NCBI GenBank assembly: GCA_013154295.1
Contig: JAADCS010000137.1
Location: 1 to 52,240 of the forward strand
Origin: Thermotogae bacterium
Lineage (GTDB): Bacteria; Hydrothermota; Hydrothermia; LBFQ01
Length of the DNA: 52,240 nt
Direction of reading: 5' to 3'
Shown here: piece after piece, positions 39,692 to 49,122 of the stretch
How the letters are laid out: every line of letters starts with the position of its first letter
Numbering within the stretch: position 1 is the stretch's first letter
Position numbers and translations under genes: made by a program
The notes under the pieces: model-generated
Databases searched by the model: none
What the model saw: only the letters and a program-made list of their open reading frames with translations
What the model was told of the DNA's origin: nothing

Positions 39692-40570
39692 CTACGGTAG
39701 CTCTGTAGGGGACTCCCATTCGTCCCAGAAGACGAACCATCTGTCCGTCCATCTTTTCAGTGTTTCGTACAGTCTATCGGAGAACCATTCCATGGCAGAG
39801 TCGAGGGAATCGGGTAGATAGGGAGGTGAAACTTCGCCGTAGTACTTACCTTCTTCGCACCTGCCCAACGGTACCCCGTAGGCAAATATCACCGGTGTTT
39901 TGGTTTCAAGTGAGAGGCGCGCAAAGCCCGTAGGTACCCGACGATACCCTTTACCTAACTTTATCAAGTGACCTTTCTCCCGCGATACGTTTCTGTCGGA
40001 AACCAGATAGACGAAGTGACCCTCCCTCAGGGCCTCCACCAAACGGGGATAGGCCCCCTTAACGGGAATTATCCGCAGGCCGAACCTTTCTCTGATCTTA
40101 AGGAACTCCCTGAACCACTCACCGGACGGTACCTCTGCAACTGCCACCCCCGGAAATCCCAAAACCCCCGCTATGTTGGCCAGCATCTCCGGGTTTCCTA
40201 TGTGCCCCGTTACCACTATAAGTCCCTTGCCTTTAAAGGGTTCAGCGTAGTGTAGGTTCTCTATACGATCGATTTTCCCTTCAACCCAGGTTCTATCCAC
40301 GTGGGGTAAAAGCAGGGTGTCAGCCACGCTGGACCAGAAATAGCGGAAGGTTTCCTGCCAACCGATTTCGTCTCCCTTTATCATACGAAAGTTCTTCTTT
40401 ACCGCTTCAACTCTCCGTTTGGCCGTTCGTATTTGAATTTCGGCCATGAGGGAGGTTAGAGTACAAACTTTCCGGTATCCCAAAAATTTGGCCGATCTGT
40501 TGGCGAACCTAAAGGACTCTATAGTAAGTTTCTTTTTCAAACTCTTCGGTATCATCCCAAACTTTCCCAA
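39692..40570 (-). CDS. Lipid A biosynthesis acyltransferase (LpxL/HtrB family)
   Basis: VVTGHIGNPEMLANIAGVLG (HX4E); YLVSDRNVS; IFAYGVPLG. Confidence 0.88.
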   Translation of the reverse strand: MGKFGMIPKSLKKKLTIESFRFANRSAKFLGYRKVCTLTSLMAEIQIRTAKRRVEAVKKNFRMIKGDEIGWQETFRYFWSSVADTLLLPHVDRTWVEGKIDRIENLHYAEPFKGKGLIVVTGHIGNPEMLANIAGVLGFPGVAVAEVPSGEWFREFLKIRERFGLRIIPVKGAYPRLVEALREGHFVYLVSDRNVSREKGHLIKLGKGYRRVPTGFARLSLETKTPVIFAYGVPLGRCEEGKYYGEVSPPYLPDSLDSAMEWFSDRLYETLKRWTDRWFVFWDEWESPTELP

Positions 40571-41376
40571 AAACGCTTCATAAGGAGGGCATCCTCCTCT
40601 ATATTAGGACTTTCGGAGACCATGGTGCCGTCGACGCCATATTCTTTGAGGACTGCCAGAATCTCCTTCCAGATCATATCCGATTCCTCCAAGGTTAGGT
40701 GGTGTTTCTCACCCTTCGGACCGTAGGCTATACCGGACATATGCATGTGAAGTGTCCTTAACCCATCCTCTCCAAGGTACTCCTTGATTTTTAAGAGTAC
40801 CCTTTCAACGTCTTCCGGTTTGAGGAGTCTCCCACCCTCTCGAGCGTGTAGATGGGCGAAATCTACGCAAGGCAAAACTCCTTCAACCTCGGCCGACAAC
40901 TCCAAAACCTCCTCAAGAGAACCGTACTGTGTTGGCTTGCCGGTGGTCTCGGGTCGTAATACCACGTCTATGCCCTCCTCTCTAAGGCGTTCCGTAAGCT
41001 CTTTGAGTATGGAAACGACCTGCGCATGTACCTTCTTAGGTTCATCTCCCAAGTAATACGCCGGATGGAAGACTATATCCCTCGCACCGGCTAAGGCCCC
41101 TATACGGGCGGAGTCGTATATCCGTTGTATGGAAGCTTTAACCTTTTCCAACTCCCTGGCGTAGAGGTTTATCCAATAGGGAGCATGGACGCTCAAAACG
41201 AGGCCCAATTTTTTCGCCAGCCCCTTAATTTCTTTGGCTTTATCTTCTTTCATCCTCACACCACGGACGAACTCCAACTCCATACCGTCCAACCCCAGCT
41301 CTGCCACCTTCCTCAACCCCGCTTCTGCGCTGGAACGGGCGGAGGATAGGGGTACTCCCGCCGTTAAAAACTTCAT
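40552..41376 (-). CDS. TIM-barrel protein, endonuclease IV / xylose isomerase-like
   Basis: LSVHAPYWINLYA; DIVFHPAYYLGD; LRPETTGKPTQYGSLEEVLEL; PCVDFAHLHAREGG; HMHMSGIAYGPKGEKHH. Confidence 0.88.
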   Translation of the reverse strand: MKFLTAGVPLSSARSSAEAGLRKVAELGLDGMELEFVRGVRMKEDKAKEIKGLAKKLGLVLSVHAPYWINLYARELEKVKASIQRIYDSARIGALAGARDIVFHPAYYLGDEPKKVHAQVVSILKELTERLREEGIDVVLRPETTGKPTQYGSLEEVLELSAEVEGVLPCVDFAHLHAREGGRLLKPEDVERVLLKIKEYLGEDGLRTLHMHMSGIAYGPKGEKHHLTLEESDMIWKEILAVLKEYGVDGTMVSESPNIEEDALLMKRFWESLG

Positions 41377-41412
41377 GGAAAGGAGTTTAAGGCCGGCTAT
41401 AAAATAAAAGAC

Positions 41413-42900
41413 ATGCTGTTTCTTCTATACTACTCGCCCTTTTTGACCCCTCCCACATGGGAGTCGGAGGCCGGTTTCTACTCCACCGGTTTGGGAGCGT
41501 GGGATTTCAACGGAGATGGTTATGTGGACCTGGTCGTATCCAATGGCAATGACATGGCCCGCCAACCCTTGGCCGTATATAACGGCACCTACTCTCTACC
41601 CTCACCCATTCCGAGTCGGACTTTCGGTTTGAGCCAGTATCACGGACATCTAGCCTTGGGGGATGTAAACGGGGACGGGCTCATGGATCTGGTTGTGGCA
41701 GGGTTTAGCGGGTACATGGATGGCTGGAACCGACAGGTCAACACGCTCTACCTGAACAGGGGGGATTCCTTTTCCCTCTATCCCGATTGGGTTTCGGATA
41801 GTGGTCGATGTTTTGGCGTGGCCTCAGGGGACGTAAACGGAGACGGTTTAGCCGATTTCCTCTTCTCCTGTGGCAACGACTACTCCTCGGACCCGGAGCC
41901 GGCCCGTCTGTACGTATCCGATGGTATCACCCTGGTCGGCCCGGTATGGCAAACCCGCGATTCCATCTACTCCCTCGGTGCCAAGTTCTTTGATGTGGAC
42001 AACGATGGAGATCTCGACCTGTTCTTAGGTCTTTCACCGGGAAGACATCGCCTCTATTTGAATCATGATGGAGTTTTAGACACCATCCCCGCTTGGGAGA
42101 GTGACAGGGAAGGCTTTGCCAACCAGATAGGCGTGGCAGATGTGGATAACGACGGCTTTTTGGACGTGGTGGTGGCCAACACGTTCCAATTCTCCCCTGA
42201 TAGTAGTAGGGTAGAACTTTATAAAAATTTAGGTGGAACACTTGAAACTATGCCTTCGTGGGAGATAAGGGAGCCGGGCCAGTACTTCTCATGTGTAGCC
42301 TTAGGGGATATAAACGCAGATGGATGGATAGAGCTCATAGTGGGAGGATGGTGGGATCCGGTTTCCCTTTTTGATAACTTCTACGGTAGCTTCACAACCA
42401 CCCCATCTTGGACCTGGCAACCCCCGTCCCCTATGGATCTGGTAGCTGAAAATTTGGTTCTCACGACCGTCAACCCGTACGTGGTTTATAGGGTGGATAC
42501 CTTCATCATCTCACATCCTGCCCATGTGGTTCGTCTTAGATCTACGCCCGTAATCTCCGTGTTGTCGGTTTCGTTGGATGACAGACCGGTGCCCTTTACG
42601 GTGTCGCCCGACGTGGGTTGGCTATCTGTACCCTCTGACTCGGTGTTGTCTTCGTCCCGATTGGTGGTTTCCTATCTGATGGGAGGTTATCCGGATCTGG
42701 TGGTTAGTAACTGGGAGGACAGTAGAGGCAACTTCATCTTTTTGAACAGGTTGGGTGTAGAGGTTTATGAGAGGGCAACCTTTACGAAAAACTCCAGCGC
42801 TGCCTACTACGATGTTGCCGGCAGGAGGGTATCCCCTCTCAGGAAAGGGATAATCTTTATCGTGAAGGAGGGGAAGGTGAGGAAGGTTCTAAAGAGGTAG
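41413..42900 (+). CDS. FG-GAP/VCBS-repeat secreted protein with T9SS-like C-terminal module
   Basis: Repeats DFNGDGYVDLVVSNG, DVNGDGLMDLVVAG, DVNGDGLADFLFS, DVDNDGDLDLFLG, DVDNDGFLDVVVAN, DINADGWIELIVGG; C-term AAYYDVAGRRVSPLRKGIIFIVKEGKVRKVLKR. Confidence 0.88.
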   Translation: MLFLLYYSPFLTPPTWESEAGFYSTGLGAWDFNGDGYVDLVVSNGNDMARQPLAVYNGTYSLPSPIPSRTFGLSQYHGHLALGDVNGDGLMDLVVAGFSGYMDGWNRQVNTLYLNRGDSFSLYPDWVSDSGRCFGVASGDVNGDGLADFLFSCGNDYSSDPEPARLYVSDGITLVGPVWQTRDSIYSLGAKFFDVDNDGDLDLFLGLSPGRHRLYLNHDGVLDTIPAWESDREGFANQIGVADVDNDGFLDVVVANTFQFSPDSSRVELYKNLGGTLETMPSWEIREPGQYFSCVALGDINADGWIELIVGGWWDPVSLFDNFYGSFTTTPSWTWQPPSPMDLVAENLVLTTVNPYVVYRVDTFIISHPAHVVRLRSTPVISVLSVSLDDRPVPFTVSPDVGWLSVPSDSVLSSSRLVVSYLMGGYPDLVVSNWEDSRGNFIFLNRLGVEVYERATFTKNSSAAYYDVAGRRVSPLRKGIIFIVKEGKVRKVLKR

Positions 42901-43288
42901 TATCTCGCTTAACGGATGTGTTCAGATCTTCTTTGAGAGTTTCAACCTCCTTCTTGAAGCCGTATAAATACGCGTCTACGAAGGCATCGGCCACCGTGTA
43001 ACCCCACACCGCCACGTTCAGTATGAGGGCTGCTAAGAAGTTCGTGGTCTTTTGGTAGGAATATGTTCCTTCTCCCCTCATGTCCAGATACCGGTAGATG
43101 GTATAGGAGGTAGCCCCTAAAGTGATAAGCCCCAGTACAACCCCCTTGATAGGGGATCCGTTATAGAACTGACCCCATCCAGGCAATAGGGCAGATCGCC
43201 ATGCGGCCACCGTGGGAGACTTTATGAAGGTATCCTTACGTATCAAGGTATCGCTACTATCGGCTCCCACGATGTACAGAAAGAACAC
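42857..43288 (-). CDS. DUF5683-like membrane protein
   Basis: AAWRSALLPGWGQFYNGSPIKGVVLGLITLGATSYTIYRY. GTG start. Confidence 0.75.
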   Translation of the reverse strand: MFFLYIVGADSSDTLIRKDTFIKSPTVAAWRSALLPGWGQFYNGSPIKGVVLGLITLGATSYTIYRYLDMRGEGTYSYQKTTNFLAALILNVAVWGYTVADAFVDAYLYGFKKEVETLKEDLNTSVKRDTTSLEPSSPSPPSR

Positions 43289-43328
43289 TCTCTATTCTAC
43301 AGACGTAAAAGCCTTGAGGGAGCGATAA

Positions 43329-44408
43329 TCAGTTCGATTTCAGAGAGTTTAAATTTACACCGAAACGTTTGTGGAACTCCTCTGCGAAGTTCTGGGTGCA
43401 GGGATTTCTTCCCATCATCTCTTTGAGAAGACGCGCGCGCATTTTAGGAGGCAAGTTAGCCGGTATAGCCCGCTCGGCCCGTTGCAGGAGCTTTTCGTAG
43501 ACAGAGAAGTAATCGTTCAATAGTCTCTCCAATTCATCGGGGGTGAGATAGGTGAGATTGGAGTTAAGGGGATCATAAAGTATAAAATTTTTATCTTTGG
43601 ACATCCAAAATACAAACCGGCAACACATCGTAACTTCCATACCTTGCAATACGTTCTCGGGTATCTCCTCCACAGGTTCAAACCTTTCAAGGGCAAAGAT
43701 TATTTTCCTAACGCTCTTACTCACGACCCACGCCCCGATGGCGTTGAGTTCAAGGCGTGCTACCAGGAACAGGGGGAAGACCAAAGCCACGCTTCCTCTT
43801 ACCCTTTCCAACAGCTTGGACGCAACCTCCCAACCGTTTCTCATTGGGTGTATAACGCGGAAGAAGTTGGAGCGGTTTTTCCCATCGTTGGGAATATGGA
43901 AGATAGGAAATCCGAAGGCGCGAAGATCCAAGGAAAGCTTTTCCTGGTCCTTGGACGTTTCCGATTGGATCCGTATAGCGGCATCGGATGTGATTCTTTC
44001 GGCCCGCACGTGGAACATTTCCTCTATCTCTTCCGGTGAAAAGGGTGAGGTTTCTATTTCCAACTCCCATCCGAAGTTTCTGGCCATATCCAAGGCGACC
44101 TCTGCCACCTCTTTGGAATAGTTTTTAAGGTGTTGAATGAAATTTTGACCGTGTTTGTTCTTGGCAAAAGCAAACACGTCCCCAAAGAGGTTATTCTCCA
44201 CGTCCACCTTCTCTAAGAGACCTTCCCACCACTTTCTCTTTATGAGGAAGCTCTCGGCGAATACGGGTTCTCCTCTCAACATATACACCGAGAGGAGCGG
44301 GTCGCCAAAAGTTTTGCGCCTGAAAGTGATCAAACCAGTTGAATTTTCGAAAGTTTTTCTCGCTATCTCTCCCAAAAACTCCACTGGGGAACCAATAAAA
44401 CTTTGCAT
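43329..44408 (-). CDS. Hypothetical protein
   Basis: Long ORF with a TAAAAT box 9 nt upstream of the start; no family recognised. Confidence 0.7.
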   Translation of the reverse strand: MQSFIGSPVEFLGEIARKTFENSTGLITFRRKTFGDPLLSVYMLRGEPVFAESFLIKRKWWEGLLEKVDVENNLFGDVFAFAKNKHGQNFIQHLKNYSKEVAEVALDMARNFGWELEIETSPFSPEEIEEMFHVRAERITSDAAIRIQSETSKDQEKLSLDLRAFGFPIFHIPNDGKNRSNFFRVIHPMRNGWEVASKLLERVRGSVALVFPLFLVARLELNAIGAWVVSKSVRKIIFALERFEPVEEIPENVLQGMEVTMCCRFVFWMSKDKNFILYDPLNSNLTYLTPDELERLLNDYFSVYEKLLQRAERAIPANLPPKMRARLLKEMMGRNPCTQNFAEEFHKRFGVNLNSLKSN

Positions 44409-44443
44409 TAGGGAGGAATTTTACGGGATGGAGTGGGGATTTG

Positions 44444-45577
44444 TCAAGCGCGTGACAACTCCACCGCCATCTTCGCCCCCTCGGACATAGTTGAAGCTGT
44501 CTTGATGGGAAGGCCCGACTCGGCAAGCATTCTACGTCCTTCTTCCTCGTTGGTTCCCGTCAGCCTCACAACGACCGGAACCTTTATATCCATGGTGCGA
44601 AAAGCCTCTATGAGACCGGCGGCTATATCGTCACACCGGGTTATACCTCCGAATATGTTTATGAAGACCACCTTGACGTTGGGATCTCGGAGGATGATGT
44701 CCATGGCCTTCTTAACCTTTTCCGGGTTGGATGATCCTCCTACGTCCAAAAAGTTGGCGGGTTCTCCCCCCCAATACTTTATAACGTCCATCGTGGCCAT
44801 GGCGAGACCTGCCCCGTTTACCATACAGCCTATGTTTCCATCCAGCTTCACGTAGGAGAGACCTGCCTCCTTCGCTTCCTCCTCTTCGGGGTTGATGTAA
44901 TCTATGTCCTTGTACTTGAGTAGGTCCGGGTGCCTGAACAGAGCATTGTCGTCCAAGATAATTTTGGCATCAACTGCCACCAGCTCATTTTCGGAGGTAA
45001 CGACTAAGGGGTTTATTTCCGCCAGCTGGGAGTCGGTGGCGAAATAGGCCTCTGAGAGCTTCTGATATATCCCTGCGGCCTTCAAGGCCAGTTTATTATC
45101 CTCAAAGACGGAGAAGGCCAGCTCCCGCGCTTCATAGGGTTTCAAGGGTGCGTCTATGTACCTTTTTACTATAGCCTCGGGCTTGGTACGAGCTATCTCC
45201 TCTATATCCACCCCTCCCTCCTTAGAAGTTATGAACACGGCCTTGGAATGGCGCCTATCCAGCGTAACGCTCACGTAGTACTCCTTAACTATATCCACCG
45301 CCTCGGTTATGAGGATCTTTTTAACTTTTATACCCTTTATGGTCAGGTTCAAGATCTCTTCCGCCTTCTTCAAAGCTTCCTCGTAGGTTTTGGCCAACTT
45401 CACACCACCTGCTTTACCCCTACCTCCAACCGGTACCTGGGCTTTTATCACGACCGGATAGTTCATCTCTTTAAGAATTTCCGCTGCCTCCTCAAGGTTC
45501 CTGGCCAGCTTTCCCGTCTGGGTAGGTATGCCGAAAGTTTTAAAGACTTCTTTAGATGCCCACTCTAAGAGTTTCAT
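44444..45577 (-). CDS. sucC: Succinyl-CoA synthetase beta subunit (ADP-forming)
   Basis: VVIKAQVPVGGRGKAGGVKLA; LAEINPLVVT; LDGNIGCMVNGAGLAMATMD; NFLDVGGSS; FINIFGGITRCD. Start at ATG 45577. Confidence 0.97.
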   Translation of the reverse strand: MKLLEWASKEVFKTFGIPTQTGKLARNLEEAAEILKEMNYPVVIKAQVPVGGRGKAGGVKLAKTYEEALKKAEEILNLTIKGIKVKKILITEAVDIVKEYYVSVTLDRRHSKAVFITSKEGGVDIEEIARTKPEAIVKRYIDAPLKPYEARELAFSVFEDNKLALKAAGIYQKLSEAYFATDSQLAEINPLVVTSENELVAVDAKIILDDNALFRHPDLLKYKDIDYINPEEEEAKEAGLSYVKLDGNIGCMVNGAGLAMATMDVIKYWGGEPANFLDVGGSSNPEKVKKAMDIILRDPNVKVVFINIFGGITRCDDIAAGLIEAFRTMDIKVPVVVRLTGTNEEEGRRMLAESGLPIKTASTMSEGAKMAVELSRA

Positions 45578-45725
45578 AGGAGGATATTCTACACTGGAGT
45601 TCCCCATCGTAAAGCTTCAAATCCTACAGCGCTTTACCTGATGATTCCCTTACGGTTCGTCTACTTGAAGGGATGTTACATCCTATGAGAGTGTTGTAGG
45701 ATTTCGGACGTAGAATCCTGACCTC

Positions 45726-46727
45726 GTGAGTAGGGTTAAGTTCGCCTACTTCTTCGCCGCGGTTTTTATGTTACTTTTGGGGTTACATCTCGCTTTGGTA
45801 CGTCTGGGTTACGATTTACCTCTTCGGGGTATTTCTTTTAATCATGCCCAGATCATGGTAGTCGGCTTTTTGGGGACCCTCATAGGGTTAGAGAGGGCTG
45901 TGGCTATACGTAAGGCTTGGACGTACACAGTTCCACTGTTTCTATTCGTTGGATCCTTCGTGGGGATGATCTTTCGCGAGGCTCACCTGGTAGGTGCTGT
46001 AGGTGGCTTCGGCATGGCCTCCATCTTCGGCTATCTACTTTATAGCTATGGCCATCGCCCCCAGTGGGTTGTCATGGGTGCTGGGGGGATCCTCCTCGCT
46101 TTAGGGGAATTTTTCTACGCTTTGAACTTTCCCTTGAGCTACGTTACACACTTTTGGATACTGTTTTTGGTTTTAACTATAGCGGGGGAACGTCTGGAGC
46201 TCTCTATAATGCTCATTCCTAAGAGGGGAGTGTTACCTACCTTTTACGTACCTGTGGCTCTGTCCATCATTGGCTCCATCGCAGGCAACGATACGTTGGT
46301 GGGATTTTCCTATATCCTCTTCGCCCTTTGGCTCTTTTACTATGATGTTGCGACCAGGAACGTCAGAGCCAGCGGTTTGGTTAGGTTCGTCGCTGTCTCC
46401 CTATTATCCGGTTACCTATGGTTACTTTTAGGAGGTATCGGATGGGTCCTGGGTTGGAACTATGACTTTCGCGTACACTCTTTAACGTTGGGATTCGTTT
46501 TCGGGATGATATTTGCCCATGCTCCCATAATCTTCCCGGCTATATTGGGCTTTAGGATACGGTTCCATCCGGTCCTCTACTTTCCTGTCTTTCTTCTTAA
46601 CTTCTCTTTGCTTCTCCGTTTTCTGTACGATAAACCCATGGGTGGGCTGCTTGGTGTTATAGCCGTACTTCTTTACTTTTTGGCGGTGAGGATACTTGTC
46701 CATTTCACCCGTCAAACGGGCATATAA
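45726..46727 (+). CDS. NnrS-like polytopic membrane protein
   Basis: About 11 hydrophobic segments; ISFNHAQIMVVGFLGTLIGLERAVAI; RVHSLTLGFVFGMIFAHAPIIFPAILG. Confidence 0.65.
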   Translation: MSRVKFAYFFAAVFMLLLGLHLALVRLGYDLPLRGISFNHAQIMVVGFLGTLIGLERAVAIRKAWTYTVPLFLFVGSFVGMIFREAHLVGAVGGFGMASIFGYLLYSYGHRPQWVVMGAGGILLALGEFFYALNFPLSYVTHFWILFLVLTIAGERLELSIMLIPKRGVLPTFYVPVALSIIGSIAGNDTLVGFSYILFALWLFYYDVATRNVRASGLVRFVAVSLLSGYLWLLLGGIGWVLGWNYDFRVHSLTLGFVFGMIFAHAPIIFPAILGFRIRFHPVLYFPVFLLNFSLLLRFLYDKPMGGLLGVIAVLLYFLAVRILVHFTRQTGI

Positions 46728-46739
46728 TAGACACCTCAC

Positions 46740-46814
46740 CGGGGCGTAGCGCAGCCTGGTTAGCGCGCTTCCTTGGGGTGGAAGAGGTCCCGGGTTCAAA
46801 TCCCGGCGCCCCGA
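46740..46814 (+). tRNA. tRNA-Pro (GGG)
   Basis: CGGGGCG...CGCCCCG-A acceptor; anticodon arm CTTCC-TTGGGGT-GGAAG; TATAAT box upstream at about 46723. Confidence 0.95.
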
Positions 46815-46821
46815 TGCTCAT

Positions 46822-46895
46822 GCCCGCGTAGCTCAGGCGGTCAGAGCGCGTCCTTGGTAAGGACGAGGTCGGCGGTTCAAGTCCGCCCGCGGGCT
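46822..46895 (+). tRNA. tRNA-Thr (GGT)
   Basis: GCCCGCG...CGCGGGC-T acceptor; anticodon arm CGTCC-TTGGTAA-GGACG; GGTTCAAGTCC. Confidence 0.95.
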
Positions 46896-46897
46896 CT

Positions 46898-48379
46898 TTA
46901 GGATCTCCGTCCATAACGGAAAGGGGTTGCCATCCAATTGCTGGGAGTGTTTCCCTCACCCAATGCTATATGGTGAAGATAGGTCAGATCTGTTATACCG
47001 TGGATATTGAGGAGGTCGTCGTTGAAACATCCGATGGCGTTTCCTCTGAGACCGTAGATCTCGGCTAAGATGTAGATGATCTGGGCCGTCGCTCCTGCCC
47101 TGTAATGGAGGGTCCGGTAGAGTTTTGGAATCTCGTAAGCCAGAGTTAGCTCCGAAACGATCACGAAGTTTATGTTAGCGTTACCGCAGTGTTGTTGGTT
47201 GCAAGTGAGTCTCGTTACGAACCGGTCTATCCTTCCGGCTTTTAGGAGGTTCAGATAAGCATCGTAAGAACCATCCCTATAACCGGATACCCTCTGCAGG
47301 AACACCTTAAAGGTGATCCCCTCTTCTCTGTAATCGTGGGCCAGCCACACCAAGTTGGATACCGTATCTGCGCCCAAGTGGTTATTGTTTTTGAAAAAGA
47401 AGGGGGATCTACGCCTTCTTAGTATGTCGGCTGCCCGGCACTTTTCGGGTATTGCTTTCAAATTCTCTCCAAATTTTGGGGAGGTCTTAACCGTTTTTTC
47501 CATCGGTTGTTCATCGTAATAGCCCTTTTGAGTTTCCCTTTCAAGAGCCGTCACCTCTGGGAGTTCTACTGCACTCTCTGATAACCTGTTAGGCCTTCCC
47601 AAGAACTTCAGCTCGTTGAACATCGAAAGAATATTCGCAGGTATAGGTGATACGTAGTGGGAGTCTGGAGGTAGTACATACAGCATCAGCTGTGGGTACT
47701 CGTTTTCTCCGGTGGGAAACGTGGAACCATCAAAACCCAAGATTTCATCCATCGTTTTAGGGGAGATGTTCCAGAGAGGTAGAACCTCCCACCCTAAAAG
47801 ATGGGCTGCAAATTTTAAAGAAGCATAAAGGTGGCCGATGTCCAACAGAGCATACCTGAACCCTCGGATTCCATACTTCCAAACTGTTCGCCAATAGATG
47901 GCGGTTAGTATCACTATGAAACCCCCATCCGGCAGGAGGGAGCGGAGATTCTCTTTCAATTTTTTGGGAAACTCTGCCCTAAGCTCAAGGGTATGATCCT
48001 CAACCCTATAGTGGAACAACCCCTCCTCCGGAAGTAGCAAATAGATCTCCTCCGGATGGAGATTGCCGGCCGAAGGATTGGCTCGAACACTCCTTCTTAG
48101 GTTCCCTCCATAGATTCCGGTGATACCTGCACCTAACTCCAGAAACTTGGATATGCCTTCCAACGAGAATTCCCAAGAGGGGGAAGTTGGATGGAATAGG
48201 TTTCGGCAGGATAGATCTGGATCTTCAACTATCGGCAGGGACTTGGAAGGGGCTTTCCTCCATGTGCGAAACGGGTTAGGCCGCTCTAGGGATAGAAGGA
48301 ATCTTCCCGATAGGTCCTTGGTTCGTTCATGCAAATAGCGAAGCATTGAAATATTGTATGGTGGATAGTGGTCTTTCAC
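46898..48379 (-). CDS. SagB/ThcOx-like nitroreductase-fold oxidoreductase, two tandem domains
   Basis: RSVRANPSAGNLHPEEIYLLLP (domain 1); HYRAGATAQIIYILAEIYGLRGNAIGCFNDD (domain 2). True start may be ATG at 48346 after TACAAT. Confidence 0.85.
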   Translation of the reverse strand: MKDHYPPYNISMLRYLHERTKDLSGRFLLSLERPNPFRTWRKAPSKSLPIVEDPDLSCRNLFHPTSPSWEFSLEGISKFLELGAGITGIYGGNLRRSVRANPSAGNLHPEEIYLLLPEEGLFHYRVEDHTLELRAEFPKKLKENLRSLLPDGGFIVILTAIYWRTVWKYGIRGFRYALLDIGHLYASLKFAAHLLGWEVLPLWNISPKTMDEILGFDGSTFPTGENEYPQLMLYVLPPDSHYVSPIPANILSMFNELKFLGRPNRLSESAVELPEVTALERETQKGYYDEQPMEKTVKTSPKFGENLKAIPEKCRAADILRRRRSPFFFKNNNHLGADTVSNLVWLAHDYREEGITFKVFLQRVSGYRDGSYDAYLNLLKAGRIDRFVTRLTCNQQHCGNANINFVIVSELTLAYEIPKLYRTLHYRAGATAQIIYILAEIYGLRGNAIGCFNDDLLNIHGITDLTYLHHIALGEGNTPSNWMATPFRYGRRS

Positions 48380-48391
48380 CGTTAGAATTGA

Positions 48392-49087
48392 GTGATGGGG
48401 TGGTTTTCGGCTCTGATCGTTAAGGAGGTGAAACTCTCGTTTTCGTGGTTTTTGGCCAACATTTCTGTCCTCTTAATTCTGTCGCTGATGGGTATATACT
48501 ACGCTCAACGAGGAAAGGAGGTGAGTATCCTCTTCTTACTGTTGGCCCTTGGGGGAATAGGTATCTGGTCCATCTTCTCCGGTGTGGCTACCTACTTTAA
48601 CGAGCGCCAAGGGAGGCTTTACGAGTTCGTCAACACGTTGCCAATCCATCGTAGTTTCATCCTACTGGCCAAAGTGATCTGGTTGGCAATCCAGTCGGCT
48701 ATATACATAGGTCTACTCACCGCGGCAGCCTACCTCATACTGAATCGCTTCTCCGGAGGGAACGCTTTAGCGGACATAACCTTACAGCAGGCCTTTTTGG
48801 GAGTGGTCGCCTTCTATCTACGGGTAATGGTTATGGTGACTGCAGGGCTATGCGCTGCGGCATTGGTCAAAGAGCTTCCCTTTAAATGGTTCCTGGCCAT
48901 AGTTATGCTCTTTATTATAACCTGGTCCTTGGGATGGTTAGACCTTTCCCGCTACTTTCTAAAGCCCCACGGTGAAGATGTAGTTACCTTTTTGAAGGTC
49001 CATGTGTTTTCCGGATCCTTGCAGTTGGGTTTTGCCCTGGCGCTTCTGATAGTGAGCGGTTTCTGGATAGAGAGAAGAACCTATTGA
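48392..49087 (+). CDS. ABC-2 type transporter permease-like protein
   Basis: Six hydrophobic segments; FNERQGRLYEFVNTLPIHRSFILLAK. Confidence 0.75.
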   Translation: MMGWFSALIVKEVKLSFSWFLANISVLLILSLMGIYYAQRGKEVSILFLLLALGGIGIWSIFSGVATYFNERQGRLYEFVNTLPIHRSFILLAKVIWLAIQSAIYIGLLTAAAYLILNRFSGGNALADITLQQAFLGVVAFYLRVMVMVTAGLCAAALVKELPFKWFLAIVMLFIITWSLGWLDLSRYFLKPHGEDVVTFLKVHVFSGSLQLGFALALLIVSGFWIERRTY

Positions 49088-49122
49088 AAAGGGGGTGGTG
49101 GCGACTTTAAAATAGGGGTCTC

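Noticed and set aside
46705-46959. 84-aa minus-strand ORF (and 46482..46799)
   Set aside because: It overlaps two confident tRNA genes on the other strand.
46898-49087. RiPP/TOMM biosynthetic cluster around SagB
   Set aside because: No YcaO, cyclodehydratase or precursor peptide is visible; only the SagB-like gene and an unpaired permease remain.
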